Positions 1 to 8,357 of a DNA stretch of 64,000 nucleotides are shown piece by piece (the stretch's first letter is position 1; every line of letters starts with the position of its first letter). The stretch comes from Bacteroidetes bacterium 37-13 (GTDB taxonomy: Bacteria; Bacteroidota; Bacteroidia; Chitinophagales; LD1): the NCBI GenBank assembly GCA_001897535.1, contig MKTC01000007.1:62001-126000 (forward strand), in the 5' to 3' direction. The position numbers were made by a program, and so were the translations under genes. The notes beneath the pieces are model-generated. The model was not told where the DNA came from. It worked only from the letters and a program-made list of their open reading frames with translations, and did no database searches.

Positions 1-45
1 CTTTTCGATAAAATAGAAAGTATTCAAGATGTAGAAGCGAAGTAG
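1..45 (+). CDS. 3' end of an unidentified gene (partial)
   Basis: The first frame is open from the window edge and ends at a TAG at 43-45, encoding the last 14 residues LFDKIESIQDVEAK. The following regulator starts 29 bases later on the same strand, so the two may be co-transcribed. The fragment is too short to assign. A metal-transport or metallochaperone gene would fit the metal-binding domain of the next protein, but that is only inference from context. The stretch could also be a chance open frame. Confidence 0.35.
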   Translation, partial: LFDKIESIQDVEAK

Positions 46-74
46 TGATTTTTCAGACCAAAATGATTTAAAGC

Positions 75-638
75 ATGAGTACACTTTTTATTAAAAATAT
101 GGTTTGCAACCGCTGTATTATGGTGGTTCAAAATGAATTGGAGAAACTTGGTTTAAAAGTAAAGAATATTAAGTTAGGCGAAGTTGTTTTAGAAACTGCG
201 CCAACAGAGGCCAATAAAAGAAAAGTGGAAACTAATTTAGTTGCTTTAGGCTTTGAATTGATTGATGATAGAAGAAGCAGAATTATTGAAAGAATTAAAA
301 CTGTGATTATTGAATTAGTACATCGCCAAAATGGTGAAATGAAAAGTAACTTATCCGATATTTTAAGCAGTGAATTACACCACGATTACAACTATCTTTC
401 AAATCTGTTTTCAGAAATTGAAGGCACTACAATTGAGAAATATTTTATCGCTCAAAAAATAGAGCGAGTGAAAGAACTTTTGGTTTACGATGAACTTACG
501 CTCAGCGAAATAGCATATACCTTAAACTATTCAAGTGTAGCTTATTTGAGCAATCAGTTTAAAAAGGTAACAGGTTTAACGCCAAGCCATTTCAAACAAA
601 TAAAAGTGGATAAAAGGAAACCACTCGATAGAGTGTAA
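75..638 (+). CDS. AraC-family regulator with N-terminal heavy-metal-associated-like domain
   Basis: The protein has 187 residues. The first 70 or so resemble a heavy-metal-associated (HMA) ferredoxin-like fold, with an MVCNRC stretch (Cys11 and Cys14) matching the MxCxxC metal-binding pattern. The C-terminal 100 residues form an AraC-type double helix-turn-helix, ending in the family signature around NQFKKVTGLTPSHFKQ. Such proteins are normally cytoplasmic DNA-binding regulators. The fused domain suggests it senses copper or a similar soft metal, which is inference. AraC proteins of this short Bacteroidota type often sit beside copper-handling genes. The upstream partner is cut off by the window edge, so its target cannot be read here. 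The ATG at 75 is the only sensible start. Confidence 0.8.
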   Translation: MSTLFIKNMVCNRCIMVVQNELEKLGLKVKNIKLGEVVLETAPTEANKRKVETNLVALGFELIDDRRSRIIERIKTVIIELVHRQNGEMKSNLSDILSSELHHDYNYLSNLFSEIEGTTIEKYFIAQKIERVKELLVYDELTLSEIAYTLNYSSVAYLSNQFKKVTGLTPSHFKQIKVDKRKPLDRV

Positions 639-727
639 AACTTACAAAACAGTAAGGTATAATTAAACTATTGTTACCTAGCAGAGGCAATTGTCATGTA
701 TTGGAGGGTAAAGAGTCTTTTGTTAAA

Positions 728-757
728 ACAAAAAAGCCATCAATTGCTGATGGCTTT
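728..757 (-). terminator. Rho-independent terminator of the initiator tRNA
   Basis: A perfect 8-bp stem (735-742 with 748-755) encloses a 5-base loop. On the minus strand it is followed by a run of six or more T. It lies just downstream of the minus-strand tRNA, so it should end that transcript. Confidence 0.75.
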
Positions 758-763
758 GTGTAG

Positions 764-836
764 TTGCGGGGACAGGACTCGAACCTGTGGCCTTTGGGTT
801 ATGAGCCCAACGAGCTACCAACTGCTCCACCCCGCG
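764..836 (-). tRNA. Initiator tRNA-fMet (anticodon CAT)
   Basis: Read on the minus strand this is a 73-base cloverleaf with a CAT anticodon in the loop CTCATAA. Two marks identify the initiator rather than the elongator: the first acceptor position is an unpaired C opposite A72, and the anticodon stem carries three consecutive G-C pairs (GGG/CCC). The T arm has the usual GGTTCGAGTCC. The bases after discriminator A73 are CTA, so the CCA end is not encoded and must be added by tRNA nucleotidyltransferase. A terminator follows and a -7 promoter box lies upstream, so it appears to be a single-gene unit. Confidence 0.95.
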
Positions 837-892
837 GTATATGTTTAATATGAATGTTTTTCTAAAGAACATTTTTTTTTTAAAAGCGGCTG

Positions 893-900
893 CAAAGATA
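893..900 (-). promoter_or_regulatory. Candidate -7 promoter box for tRNA-fMet
   Basis: The minus strand reads TATCTTTG, a full match to the Bacteroidota -7 consensus TAnnTTTG, 57 bases upstream of the tRNA. I see no clear TTG at the -33 spacing, so this is a moderate call. Confidence 0.45.
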
Positions 901-976
901 ACATTAAAGTTTAAATTCCCTAATTAAAAAGTTCAGCCCGAACCATTTTGAATAAATAGCTTACTTTAGCGCTGCA

Positions 977-1246
977 ATGAAAAGCCAAAACAATTTATTA
1001 AAAAGAGTAGAAGAAAGTTTAGATACCATGCGTCCATATTTGAATGACGATGGTGGAAATGTAGAGGTGGTAGAAATAACCGAAGAAATGGAAGTTTTAG
1101 TGAAACTAACCGGGAAATGCGGTACTTGTCCACAAAGTTTTATGACCATGAAAGCCGGAATAGAAATGGCGGTGAAACAAGCTGTGCCGGAAATTAAAAG
1201 TGTAGTTGCCATTAATAGTAAGCCAACTCCCAAACACGCCATATAA
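977..1246 (+). CDS. NifU-like C-terminal domain protein (Fe-S cluster scaffold or carrier)
   Basis: An 89-residue protein consisting of only the Nfu/NifU C-terminal domain. It shows the family stretch YLNDDGGNVEVVEI and the cluster-binding CxxC (Cys48 and Cys51 in GKCGTCPQS). Such proteins bind a [4Fe-4S] cluster between subunits and pass it to client enzymes in the cytoplasm. The length is normal for the single-domain form. Its stop codon overlaps the start of the next gene (TAATG), so it is translationally coupled to pyrF. That pairing has no obvious functional link. Confidence 0.88.
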   Translation: MKSQNNLLKRVEESLDTMRPYLNDDGGNVEVVEITEEMEVLVKLTGKCGTCPQSFMTMKAGIEMAVKQAVPEIKSVVAINSKPTPKHAI

Positions 1247-2067
1247 TGACGAAACAAGAACTTACAGCAGAAATTTTAAAGAAAAAAAGTATGCTGTGTG
1301 TAGGCTTAGATTCTGCCTTGGATTTAATCCCCAAACATCTACTAAAATTCAGCGATCCAATTTTTGAATTTAATAAGCAAATAATTGATGCCACACATCA
1401 GTTAGCTATTGCATACAAGCCCAATATTGCTTTTTATGAAGCAATGGGAATTAGTGGTTGGCAAAGTCTTGAAAAAACAATCAATTACTTAAACCAAAAC
1501 TATCCAGAGTGCTTCACCATTGCAGATGCTAAGCGGGGTGATATTGGTAATACTTCTGCCATGTATGCCAAAACATTTTTTGAATGGCTAAACTTTGATT
1601 CCGTAACTGTGGCACCATACATGGGAAGCGATTCCGTAATTCCTTTTCTTCAATACAAAAACAAGTGGGTAATTTTGCTTGGGCTCACTTCAAACAAAGG
1701 TAGCAGCGATTTTCAGTTTGAAAAAATAGGTAACGAAATGCTATATGAAAAAGTAGTGAATACATCGCAGCAATGGGCAAATGCTAACCAATTGATGTTT
1801 GTAACCGGAGCCACACACCCAGAGCAACTTGCAGGCTTGCGAAAACTTGCTCCAGACTATTTCTTTTTAGTTCCGGGAATTGGCGCTCAAGGAGGAAGTG
1901 TGGAAGCAGTTTGCGAAAATGCTTTCAATAGCGAAGGCGGCTTGCTCATCAATTCTGCAAGGCAAATAATTTATGCTTCGCCAAACGAAGACTTTGCAGA
2001 GGCTGCATATAATATTGCACAACAAACAGTTGCACCTATGCAAAAATTCTTAACAAGACTTGTTTAA
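1246..2067 (+). CDS. pyrF: Orotidine 5'-phosphate decarboxylase (type 2)
   Basis: This 273-residue protein catalyses the last step of UMP synthesis, decarboxylation of OMP. The catalytic motif is visible as ADAKRGDIGNT, with Asp94, Lys96 and Asp99 in the D-x-K-x-x-D arrangement of the family. The longer length and the DAKRGDIG form fit the type 2 (PyrF2) subgroup rather than the shorter E. coli type. A phosphate-binding region with the sequence PGIGAQGG appears near residues 206-213. The gene overlaps the NifU-like gene by one base. No other pyrimidine genes are nearby, which is normal for Bacteroidota, where these genes are scattered. Confidence 0.93.
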   Translation: MTKQELTAEILKKKSMLCVGLDSALDLIPKHLLKFSDPIFEFNKQIIDATHQLAIAYKPNIAFYEAMGISGWQSLEKTINYLNQNYPECFTIADAKRGDIGNTSAMYAKTFFEWLNFDSVTVAPYMGSDSVIPFLQYKNKWVILLGLTSNKGSSDFQFEKIGNEMLYEKVVNTSQQWANANQLMFVTGATHPEQLAGLRKLAPDYFFLVPGIGAQGGSVEAVCENAFNSEGGLLINSARQIIYASPNEDFAEAAYNIAQQTVAPMQKFLTRLV

Positions 2068-2108
2068 CAACAAGCCTTCACTTTATATTACAATAAAATT
2101 AACACATA

Positions 2109-2900
2109 ATGAAATATTCCGTAGTTCTATTATTACTTGCATTTTCCTTTTCAACCTTTGCTCAAAATGACAAGAAAAAGGGTGGTACTCCCGAAGCTAA
2201 TACTTCAGCACAAACTGCTTCGCCTGATTTGTTTAGCTCGCAAATGAGCGTGTATAAAAACGCATTGAGTTATTACGATTTAAGTACTGCAACTGTGGCA
2301 CTTTACAATGCAATTGCGCTTAAACCGGAGCGTAAAGATTTATACGACTCATTAACTTATTTGTATTTTGCCGGAGAACGCTACGGCCAAGTTTATTTGT
2401 TGGCTGAAAAGCTTTTAAAGGAAGATGAAAAACGCACTGATATTCGTGAAATGTTAGCTGTTGCGAAACAATCGCTCAACATGCCGAAAGAAGCATTGGC
2501 AGAATACGAAAAACTTTATGCTGCCACTAAAAATATTCACAGCTTATACCAAATGGCAACATTGCAATATCAACTGAAAAGATTTGGCGAGTGTATTGTT
2601 TCTTTAGACCAAATAATTGCTAACCCTGAAGCAGAGAAAACACAAATTGCAATTAAAAACCAAGACGGTGGTGGACAAAATGTGCCTATGAAAGCCGCAG
2701 CTTTAAACATTAAAGGTATTTGTGCTATGGAAATGAACCAAGAAGAAATAGCGAAAGAAAACTTTAATGAAGCAATAAAAATATTCCCTGAATTTATTTT
2801 AGCTAAGAACAACTTACAATTCTTAGCGCAAAGAAAAGCACAACAAGGCGCAGCAACACAACCGCAAAGAACAACTACGCCTGCTGCACCCAAAAAATAA
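2109..2900 (+). CDS. Secreted tetratricopeptide-repeat protein of unknown role
   Basis: The 263-residue protein begins with a clear signal peptide (MKYSVVLLLLAFSFSTFAQ), so it is exported to the periplasm or envelope. The middle contains several TPR-like helical pairs, for example around EALAEYEKLYAATKNIHSLYQMA and near residues 195-235 (AKENFNEAIKIFPEFILAKNNLQ). The tail is rich in Gln, Thr, Ala and Pro, typical of a disordered end. TPR proteins mediate protein contacts and no enzymatic motif is seen. The DarA-like gene follows 19 bases after its stop, suggesting one transcript. Confidence 0.8.
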   Translation: MKYSVVLLLLAFSFSTFAQNDKKKGGTPEANTSAQTASPDLFSSQMSVYKNALSYYDLSTATVALYNAIALKPERKDLYDSLTYLYFAGERYGQVYLLAEKLLKEDEKRTDIREMLAVAKQSLNMPKEALAEYEKLYAATKNIHSLYQMATLQYQLKRFGECIVSLDQIIANPEAEKTQIAIKNQDGGGQNVPMKAAALNIKGICAMEMNQEEIAKENFNEAIKIFPEFILAKNNLQFLAQRKAQQGAATQPQRTTTPAAPKK

Positions 2901-2919
2901 ATAAACTAAGCGTTTGGGC

Positions 2920-3813
2920 ATGAAGAAAATTTTAGTTTTATACTATACCCAAACAGGGCAATTGAAAGATATTGTTAACTCTTTCATTTCAGGTTTCAAC
3001 AGCAGTTTGTGCGAGTTTGAAATTATAGAAGTGCAGCCGGTAAATAGCTTTCCTTTTCCTTGGACCTCCGATACTTTTTTTGGAGCCATGCCGGATAGTG
3101 TTTTGCTTAAAGGTACAGAACTTCAACCTTTCAACTTAAAACATTCAAATTACGACTTAGTTGTTTTTGCTTACCAACCTTGGTTTTTATCGCCAAGCAT
3201 TCCTGCAACTGCTATTTTGCAAGATTCTAAAGTAAAAGCGGTACTTAAAAATACACCTGTAATCACAATTATTGGCGCAAGAAACATGTGGCTAAATTCA
3301 CAAGAGAAAGTGCGAACAATGCTAAAGGAAAGTAATGCAAAACTCGTAGCTAATGCAGCTTTGGTAGATAAAGCGCCAAATTTAGTGAGTGTGCTTACCG
3401 TGATGCGCTGGATGTTTGAAGGCAAAAAAGAAGCCTCTGAAAATTTACCTGCATCTGGCGTTTCGGAACAAGATATTTACGCCATGAAAGCTATTGGAGA
3501 AATCTCCCAACAGCATTTAACCGAAAACAATCTTAGTTCACTTCAGCAAAAATATATTGAGCAAAAAGCTATTGAAGTAGATGCCAACTTAATGTTTGTA
3601 GAAAAACGAGGCGGAAAGCTCTTTAGCTTGTGGGCAAATTTTATTAGCAAACAACAAAACAAAGTACTTTGGAGTCGCATTTTTAAATGGTATTTAATAA
3701 TCGCTATTTTTGCTATTGCACCAATTGTTTTATTGGTGTACGGAATATTTTTTAAGCCATTTTTAGGCAACAGTATTAAACGACAAAAGCAATACTATTT
3801 AGAAATGAATTAA
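2920..3813 (+). CDS. Flavodoxin-fold DarA-like protein (dialkylresorcinol pathway family)
   Basis: The 297-residue protein starts with a flavodoxin-like phosphate-loop strand, MKKILVLYYTQTGQLKDIV. It carries stretches I recognise from the Bacteroidota family annotated as dialkylresorcinol condensing enzyme (DarA): YQPWFLSPSIP and NTPVITIIGARNMW. DarA works with the ketosynthase DarB to form the aromatic head of dialkylresorcinols, which are part of flexirubin pigments. A hydrophobic stretch near residues 254-280 would anchor the protein in the membrane. I chose the ATG at 2920 over the TTG at 2914 because it begins directly at the conserved strand. No darB lies nearby, so the assignment rests on family resemblance only. 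Confidence 0.65.
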   Translation: MKKILVLYYTQTGQLKDIVNSFISGFNSSLCEFEIIEVQPVNSFPFPWTSDTFFGAMPDSVLLKGTELQPFNLKHSNYDLVVFAYQPWFLSPSIPATAILQDSKVKAVLKNTPVITIIGARNMWLNSQEKVRTMLKESNAKLVANAALVDKAPNLVSVLTVMRWMFEGKKEASENLPASGVSEQDIYAMKAIGEISQQHLTENNLSSLQQKYIEQKAIEVDANLMFVEKRGGKLFSLWANFISKQQNKVLWSRIFKWYLIIAIFAIAPIVLLVYGIFFKPFLGNSIKRQKQYYLEMN

Positions 3814-3824
3814 GCAAACAATCC

Positions 3825-4445
3825 ATGCAAGTACTTAGAGAATTATACATTATCCGCCACGGGCAAACCGATCACAATGCACAAGGAATTGTGCAAGGCA
3901 AGGGCGTAAATTTACCTTTGAACAATTTAGGGAGAACACAAGCACAACAATTTTTCGACACATATAAAAACGTTCCTTTTGATGGCTTATTTGCCTCATC
4001 ATTGTTGCGTGCACAACAGTCAATAGAACTATTTCGAAACTCAAATATGCCTTTTGAAATTTGTTCTGATTTAGATGAAATAAGTTGGGGTAAAATGGAA
4101 GGGCAAACCAATACCCAAGAGAATGATGCAGGGTTTCAACAAATGCTTAAAGATTGGAGCGCAGGAAAAATTCATGAAAAATTTATTGATGGCGAAAGTC
4201 CTTTTGAGTTGCAACAACGACAAAAGAAATTCATTCAGCAGTTTCTTAATTCTTCACATAAAAAAGTTTTAATTGCTACTCACGGTAGATTTATCCGTGC
4301 ATTTATGTGTACGCTTACTGGCACAGATTTGTCGCAAATGGAAAGTTTTCATCACCAAAATTTGTGCTTGTATAAAGTGAATTATTTAGAAGATGAAACT
4401 TTTAAAATCGAATTGAGTTGCGATACTCGTCATCTTACCAGTTAG
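3825..4445 (+). CDS. Histidine phosphatase family protein (phosphoglycerate-mutase-like)
   Basis: A 206-residue member of the phosphoglycerate mutase/acid phosphatase superfamily. The catalytic RHG motif is at residues 11-13 (IIRHGQTDHN), Glu85 lies in DEISWGKMEG, and the second histidine is His153 in ATHGRFIRAF. Enzymes of this type remove phosphate through a phosphohistidine intermediate, and substrates vary widely: sugar phosphates, alpha-ribazole phosphate or phosphoserine. The substrate cannot be read from the sequence. It follows the DarA-like gene by 11 bases, so it is probably the third gene of that transcript. No cobalamin genes support a CobC role. Confidence 0.85.
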   Translation: MQVLRELYIIRHGQTDHNAQGIVQGKGVNLPLNNLGRTQAQQFFDTYKNVPFDGLFASSLLRAQQSIELFRNSNMPFEICSDLDEISWGKMEGQTNTQENDAGFQQMLKDWSAGKIHEKFIDGESPFELQQRQKKFIQQFLNSSHKKVLIATHGRFIRAFMCTLTGTDLSQMESFHHQNLCLYKVNYLEDETFKIELSCDTRHLTS

Positions 4446-4489
4446 GCATTTTCAACATAACTTATTAAAATATTTTCTATAATGTTTAT

Positions 4490-4516
4490 TTGTTTTAAAC
4501 AAGTAAACTACGTTTG
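4490..4516 (+). promoter_or_regulatory. Candidate promoter of the NlpE/META lipoprotein gene
   Basis: TACGTTTG at 4509-4516 matches the -7 box, and TTG at 4490-4492 could be the -33 element, although the 16-base spacing is short. The box overlaps an upstream in-frame TTG (4514), which helps place the true start at the ATG at 4541. Confidence 0.5.
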
Positions 4517-4540
4517 CAATTCAATTTTAATACTTATAAA

Positions 4541-5356
4541 ATGAAGAACTTACTATTCATATTTGCAGCTTGTATTTTAGCTTCGTGCAACCAGTCATCA
4601 ACTAATACTGAAGAAAATACACAAGCAACCAGTGATACTTTAAATGCAGAACCAATGGCACAAAACATTGCAGATAACAGTAAAAACTCTTTAGATTGGA
4701 GCGGAACTTATGTTGGTTCTTTACCTTGTGCCGATTGCGAAGGAATTGATGCCACTGTAGAAATAAATCAAGACAATACTTTTAAAACCAATTTGGTTTA
4801 CAAAGGAAAAAAATCTAAGCCATTTACCGAAAGTGGAACTTTTACATGGAATGAAGAAGGAAGCAAAATTTACTGCGTTGCGGGCAGCGATACTTCTGTT
4901 TATTTAGTAGGCGAAAATCAGCTTATTCAGTTAGATAAAGAAGGCAATCGCATTATCGGACCTTTAGCTGATAATTATATTTTTAAGAAAAAAGGCACAA
5001 ACGAAACCTCTGCACTGCCAATTACCGGAACCAAATGGATTTTAGAAGAAATAAATAACACTAAACCTAAAGCAGCAGAAGATAACAAGCCAATGTTTTT
5101 AGAGTTAGATGCTGCCAAAAATCGCTTTATTGCTTCAATGGGATGCAATACTATTTTTGGGGGTTATGAGCTTACTGAAAACAATACCATAAAATTTGGT
5201 GAAGGCGCAAGCACCATGATGGCTTGCCCAAACATGGAAACAGAAGCGACATTTGGTAAACTATTGCCAACAATTAGCACTTACCAACTTGCAGAAAATA
5301 AACTATCGCTATTGGCAGGTAAAAAGGTTGTTTTAGTTTTTTCTGCAGGGAAATAA
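4541..5356 (+). CDS. Lipoprotein with NlpE-like and META domains
   Basis: The 271-residue product starts with a lipoprotein signal ending in LASC, so Cys16 would be lipidated. Residues about 50-140 resemble the NlpE N-terminal barrel (GTYVGSLPCADCEGIDATVE), including the CxxC-type Cys pair. The C-terminal 110 residues form a META domain (HslJ-like), starting at ITGTKWILEEIN and including SMGCNTIFGGY. NlpE is an outer-membrane sensor linked to copper and surface stress, and META proteins are linked to antibiotic or heat stress, so an envelope-stress role is inferred. The start at 4541 is favoured because an upstream in-frame TTG overlaps the promoter box. Confidence 0.82.
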   Translation: MKNLLFIFAACILASCNQSSTNTEENTQATSDTLNAEPMAQNIADNSKNSLDWSGTYVGSLPCADCEGIDATVEINQDNTFKTNLVYKGKKSKPFTESGTFTWNEEGSKIYCVAGSDTSVYLVGENQLIQLDKEGNRIIGPLADNYIFKKKGTNETSALPITGTKWILEEINNTKPKAAEDNKPMFLELDAAKNRFIASMGCNTIFGGYELTENNTIKFGEGASTMMACPNMETEATFGKLLPTISTYQLAENKLSLLAGKKVVLVFSAGK

Positions 5357-5856
5357 CTTCCTTTAAAATATTCTCTATTTTCACTGAAAATATGTCGTTC
5401 TAATAAAGTTTTTTAGATCGGCACATTTTGGCGTTTTATACTGCCTATGTTTCCAAAAGATAGTTTGCTTTGTGTTTTTCATTGTTCAATTAGTAAGAGA
5501 ATATCACTTTCTCACCTTTTAAAGGAGCAGAAAACTAAAGCAAAACCGAAGTAGCTTCATTGTTATTACCAGCAATCAAATATTAAGTTTTTAATATAAT
5601 GTACGATTTTACTATATCGTAGCTGCTTAATGAAATCATCCACACTTCCAATAAAGTTACCAACAAGCTTATTAACAATTATTTAAAGATATTTTGTCAT
5701 TATTCTAGCATAAAATCATTTCCAATTCGTTATTTTCGCAGTATGAATTAGGAAAGCGAATTTTCGCCAACAAAAAAAGTTCGCAACTCTAAAATTCAAT
5801 AGGATTAAAGTATATCAATAACTATATCATTTTTAACATTTAAACATTGAAAAGAC
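5357..5856. other. 500-base stretch without a gene
   Basis: No open frame of useful length is seen on either strand. It is AT-rich with a few short dyads: GAGAA/TTCTC at 5497-5513, GAAG/CTTC at 5548-5558 and GCGA/TCGC at 5756-5767. The part nearest the next gene probably holds its promoter and a long leader, but I see no full TAnnTTTG box there. A small RNA is possible but unsupported. Confidence 0.5.
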
Positions 5857-6363
5857 ATGAAAAAAGCGACACTTTACTTTTTAGGGGTTATGGCTACCTT
5901 AGCCATCTTGTCAGTATCTTCGTTTTCGCAAGAAACTGTAAACATTTCTCTACATCAAAAGAAATCTGCTAACCAAGCACAGGAAGTTGCAGCAGTTGCG
6001 AGTAAGGACGATAATATTTTAATCGTTTCCGGTAAAATATTAAATGCAATTACATTGCAACCAATTGGCAAAGCAAAAATTAACTTGGAAAAATTTGGCG
6101 ATGAACTTATTCAAGCATCAATTGACCAAGACGGCAGCTATGCTTTAGCATTGAAAAAAAATGAATTGGGCGAGCCAATCCGCATTTCTTTTAAACTACC
6201 GGGATACAAAAAATTTGTAGCTAAGAATATTGATAAGGAGCGCTCTTTTGTAGATATAAATATTTTATTGGAACCAGAAGCTTCTGTAACAAAAAGCACT
6301 GGTACCATTACCTATAAGCTCAATACAGATCCATTTAATCCAATGGTTTTGCGCTTTGAGTAA
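5857..6363 (+). CDS. Secreted protein with a carboxypeptidase-regulatory-like domain
   Basis: A 168-residue protein with a signal peptide ending near VSSFSQ. From about residue 55 it shows a beta-sandwich typical of carboxypeptidase-regulatory-like or CNA-B-like domains, with VSGKILNAITLQPIGKAKI followed by DGSYALAL and FKLPGYKKF. These modules occur in TonB-dependent receptors and surface proteins of Bacteroidota. Here the module stands alone, so the protein probably acts outside the inner membrane, but no function is known. A strong terminator follows, and a 500-base gap lies upstream, so it is likely a single-gene transcript. Confidence 0.75.
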   Translation: MKKATLYFLGVMATLAILSVSSFSQETVNISLHQKKSANQAQEVAAVASKDDNILIVSGKILNAITLQPIGKAKINLEKFGDELIQASIDQDGSYALALKKNELGEPIRISFKLPGYKKFVAKNIDKERSFVDINILLEPEASVTKSTGTITYKLNTDPFNPMVLRFE

Positions 6364-6391
6364 TTAACTCTTGTTTTGGTTTATGTGAATT

Positions 6392-6425
6392 AAAGCCGTT
6401 CCATTTATATGGGCGGCTTTTTTTA
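6392..6425 (+). terminator. Rho-independent terminator
   Basis: AAAGCCG (6392-6398) pairs with CGGCTTT (6414-6420), and the T run continues to about 6424. It lies 28 bases after the stop of the secreted protein gene. Confidence 0.8.
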
Positions 6426-6491
6426 TTTGAAACCTTTTTTTTTGTTGCTCGTATTGCCAACTACGTAGAATAATTGTTTCGTGAAGAATTT

Positions 6492-8357
6492 ATGAACGCA
6501 AAAATCTCTGGTATGGTAAATATTTCCACACAAGCTGTTACAAGCCACGCAGAAAATGCACAAGGCGGTTGGCACAATATTGAGCTTTTGCTCGATAAAA
6601 TAAGGGAAATGAACCTTGAGCGAAAGCCGGAGGTGAAAGAACTTATAGAGCAAGTACGCGAATGGGCAGAAAACAACAATCACGAAGTATATAAAATTGA
6701 AGCTATTCATGAAAGAGCTATTTATTTATTATGGATAAATGGTACTGATGAAGAAGCTTTTAACCTTGCACAGCAAGCGCTTAATTTAGTAAATGCATAT
6801 ACCCAACCTCTGTTGGCAGCACGCATCAACAAAACGATGGGTATGGCTTTCTACTACAAAGGAATCTACCTTAAATCGCAAGAATACTATTTAAACGCAC
6901 TGCGCCTAATGGAATCGTTTCCACAAAAAAACGATTACATTATCGAAGAATTAGCACGCACCTATTATGGCTTAGCTATTCTTCACGATTTATCGCAGTT
7001 TAATGAACTCAAAAAAACTTACTTAGGAAAAGCTTTAGAATATGCTTTGCAAAGTGGAAAGAAAGGTACAATATCAAGATGTTATAACGCTTTTGCCGTT
7101 TACTATGCCAAGCAAAAAGAATTTGAAATTGCACTCAATTACTATCAAAAATCGCTTGACTTAGCTTTGCAAGTTGGCGAAAAAAATATGCTTGCTGTTT
7201 GCTATAACAACTTAGGCAGCACACATGTAGAACTAAAGCAGTTTGAAAAAGGAATTGAATATTTAAACCAAGCGCTCGAAATAAAAATTCAAGTCGGAAA
7301 AGCAAGTGCTATTGGGTTCACACACATTCATATTGGAAAAGCATTTTTCGATTGGGGAAAATATCACGATTCACTTACACATTTCTTAGAAGCAGAAAAG
7401 CTCATTATTTCAGCAGGAACAAAACATGAAATTCATACTTGCTACGATTATATTTCGAAAATTTTTGCACAGCTAAACGATTTTGAATCTGCATACTTAT
7501 ACCAGAAAAAATTTATTGAGAAGGCAAACGAAAATCAGAACTTCCACACCGCAGCAGCCATTTTAGATGCACAAACAAAATTTGAATTAGATAAAAAAGA
7601 GAAAGAAGCTGAGTTGCTTCGCCAAAAAAATGCTGAGATTGAACGCTACGCACAACGCTTAGAAAATAGCAACAAGGAGCTAAAACAATTCGCGCACATT
7701 GCTTCACACGATTTAAAAGAACCACTGCGAATGGTGGGCAGCTATGTTTCTCTTTTAGAAAAGAAAATAAGCTCAAGACTCACAGCAGATGAATCTGTTT
7801 ATATGCAGTTTATTTTAGATGGCACAAAACGCATGTATTCGTTGATAAACGACATTTTAGAGATTTCAAAAATAAATGTAGAAACACATGTTCGCGAAGT
7901 AAATCTAAACTTAGTGGTGTATGAAATCATTCACAACTTAGCACCCGAAGTTCGCAGCACAGCCGATATACTTGTACAATCTTCGCTTCCGGTAATTGAA
8001 GCCGATAGAACACAAATATTACAGCTATTCCAAAACCTAATTTCAAATGCTATAAAGTATAACAAAAGCGAAAGGCCAAGAGTAGAAATAAGTTGCCAAA
8101 ACGGCAATGGCGGCTGCGAAATCACCATTGAAGATAATGGAATTGGAATTGCACCAGAGTATCGAGAAAAAGTGTTTGTAATATTTCAGCGACTTCACTC
8201 TCGAAACGAATTTTCGGGCACAGGAGTTGGCTTGGCTATTTGCAAGAAAATTGTAGATAATATGAATGGAAAAATTTGGATTGAAAGAAGCGATTTAGGC
8301 GGCTCTGCATTCAAATTTATTCTCCCGAAAAAGAGCGAACCAAGCAAAGAGATTTAA
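6492..8357 (+). CDS. Soluble sensor histidine kinase with TPR sensor region
   Basis: The 621-residue protein has no membrane segment. Residues about 90-350 contain TPR repeats of the NB-ARC/Rap type (for example EIALNYYQKSLDLALQVGEKN), followed by a coiled coil near 360-400. The kinase core has the H box HIASHDLKEPLR, with phospho-accepting His406. It also has the N box QNLISNAIKYNK, G1 EDNGIGIAPEY, the F box FQRLHSR and G2 GTGVGLAICKK. It should autophosphorylate in the cytoplasm in response to a signal bound by the TPR region. No response regulator is adjacent, so it is an orphan kinase. The ATG at 6492 was chosen over a TTG six codons upstream. Confidence 0.85.
   Translation: MNAKISGMVNISTQAVTSHAENAQGGWHNIELLLDKIREMNLERKPEVKELIEQVREWAENNNHEVYKIEAIHERAIYLLWINGTDEEAFNLAQQALNLVNAYTQPLLAARINKTMGMAFYYKGIYLKSQEYYLNALRLMESFPQKNDYIIEELARTYYGLAILHDLSQFNELKKTYLGKALEYALQSGKKGTISRCYNAFAVYYAKQKEFEIALNYYQKSLDLALQVGEKNMLAVCYNNLGSTHVELKQFEKGIEYLNQALEIKIQVGKASAIGFTHIHIGKAFFDWGKYHDSLTHFLEAEKLIISAGTKHEIHTCYDYISKIFAQLNDFESAYLYQKKFIEKANENQNFHTAAAILDAQTKFELDKKEKEAELLRQKNAEIERYAQRLENSNKELKQFAHIASHDLKEPLRMVGSYVSLLEKKISSRLTADESVYMQFILDGTKRMYSLINDILEISKINVETHVREVNLNLVVYEIIHNLAPEVRSTADILVQSSLPVIEADRTQILQLFQNLISNAIKYNKSERPRVEISCQNGNGGCEITIEDNGIGIAPEYREKVFVIFQRLHSRNEFSGTGVGLAICKKIVDNMNGKIWIERSDLGGSAFKFILPKKSEPSKEI

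Noticed and set aside
1212-1394. Minus-strand frame across the NifU-like/pyrF junction
   Set aside because: It is a shadow of two strongly supported overlapping genes.
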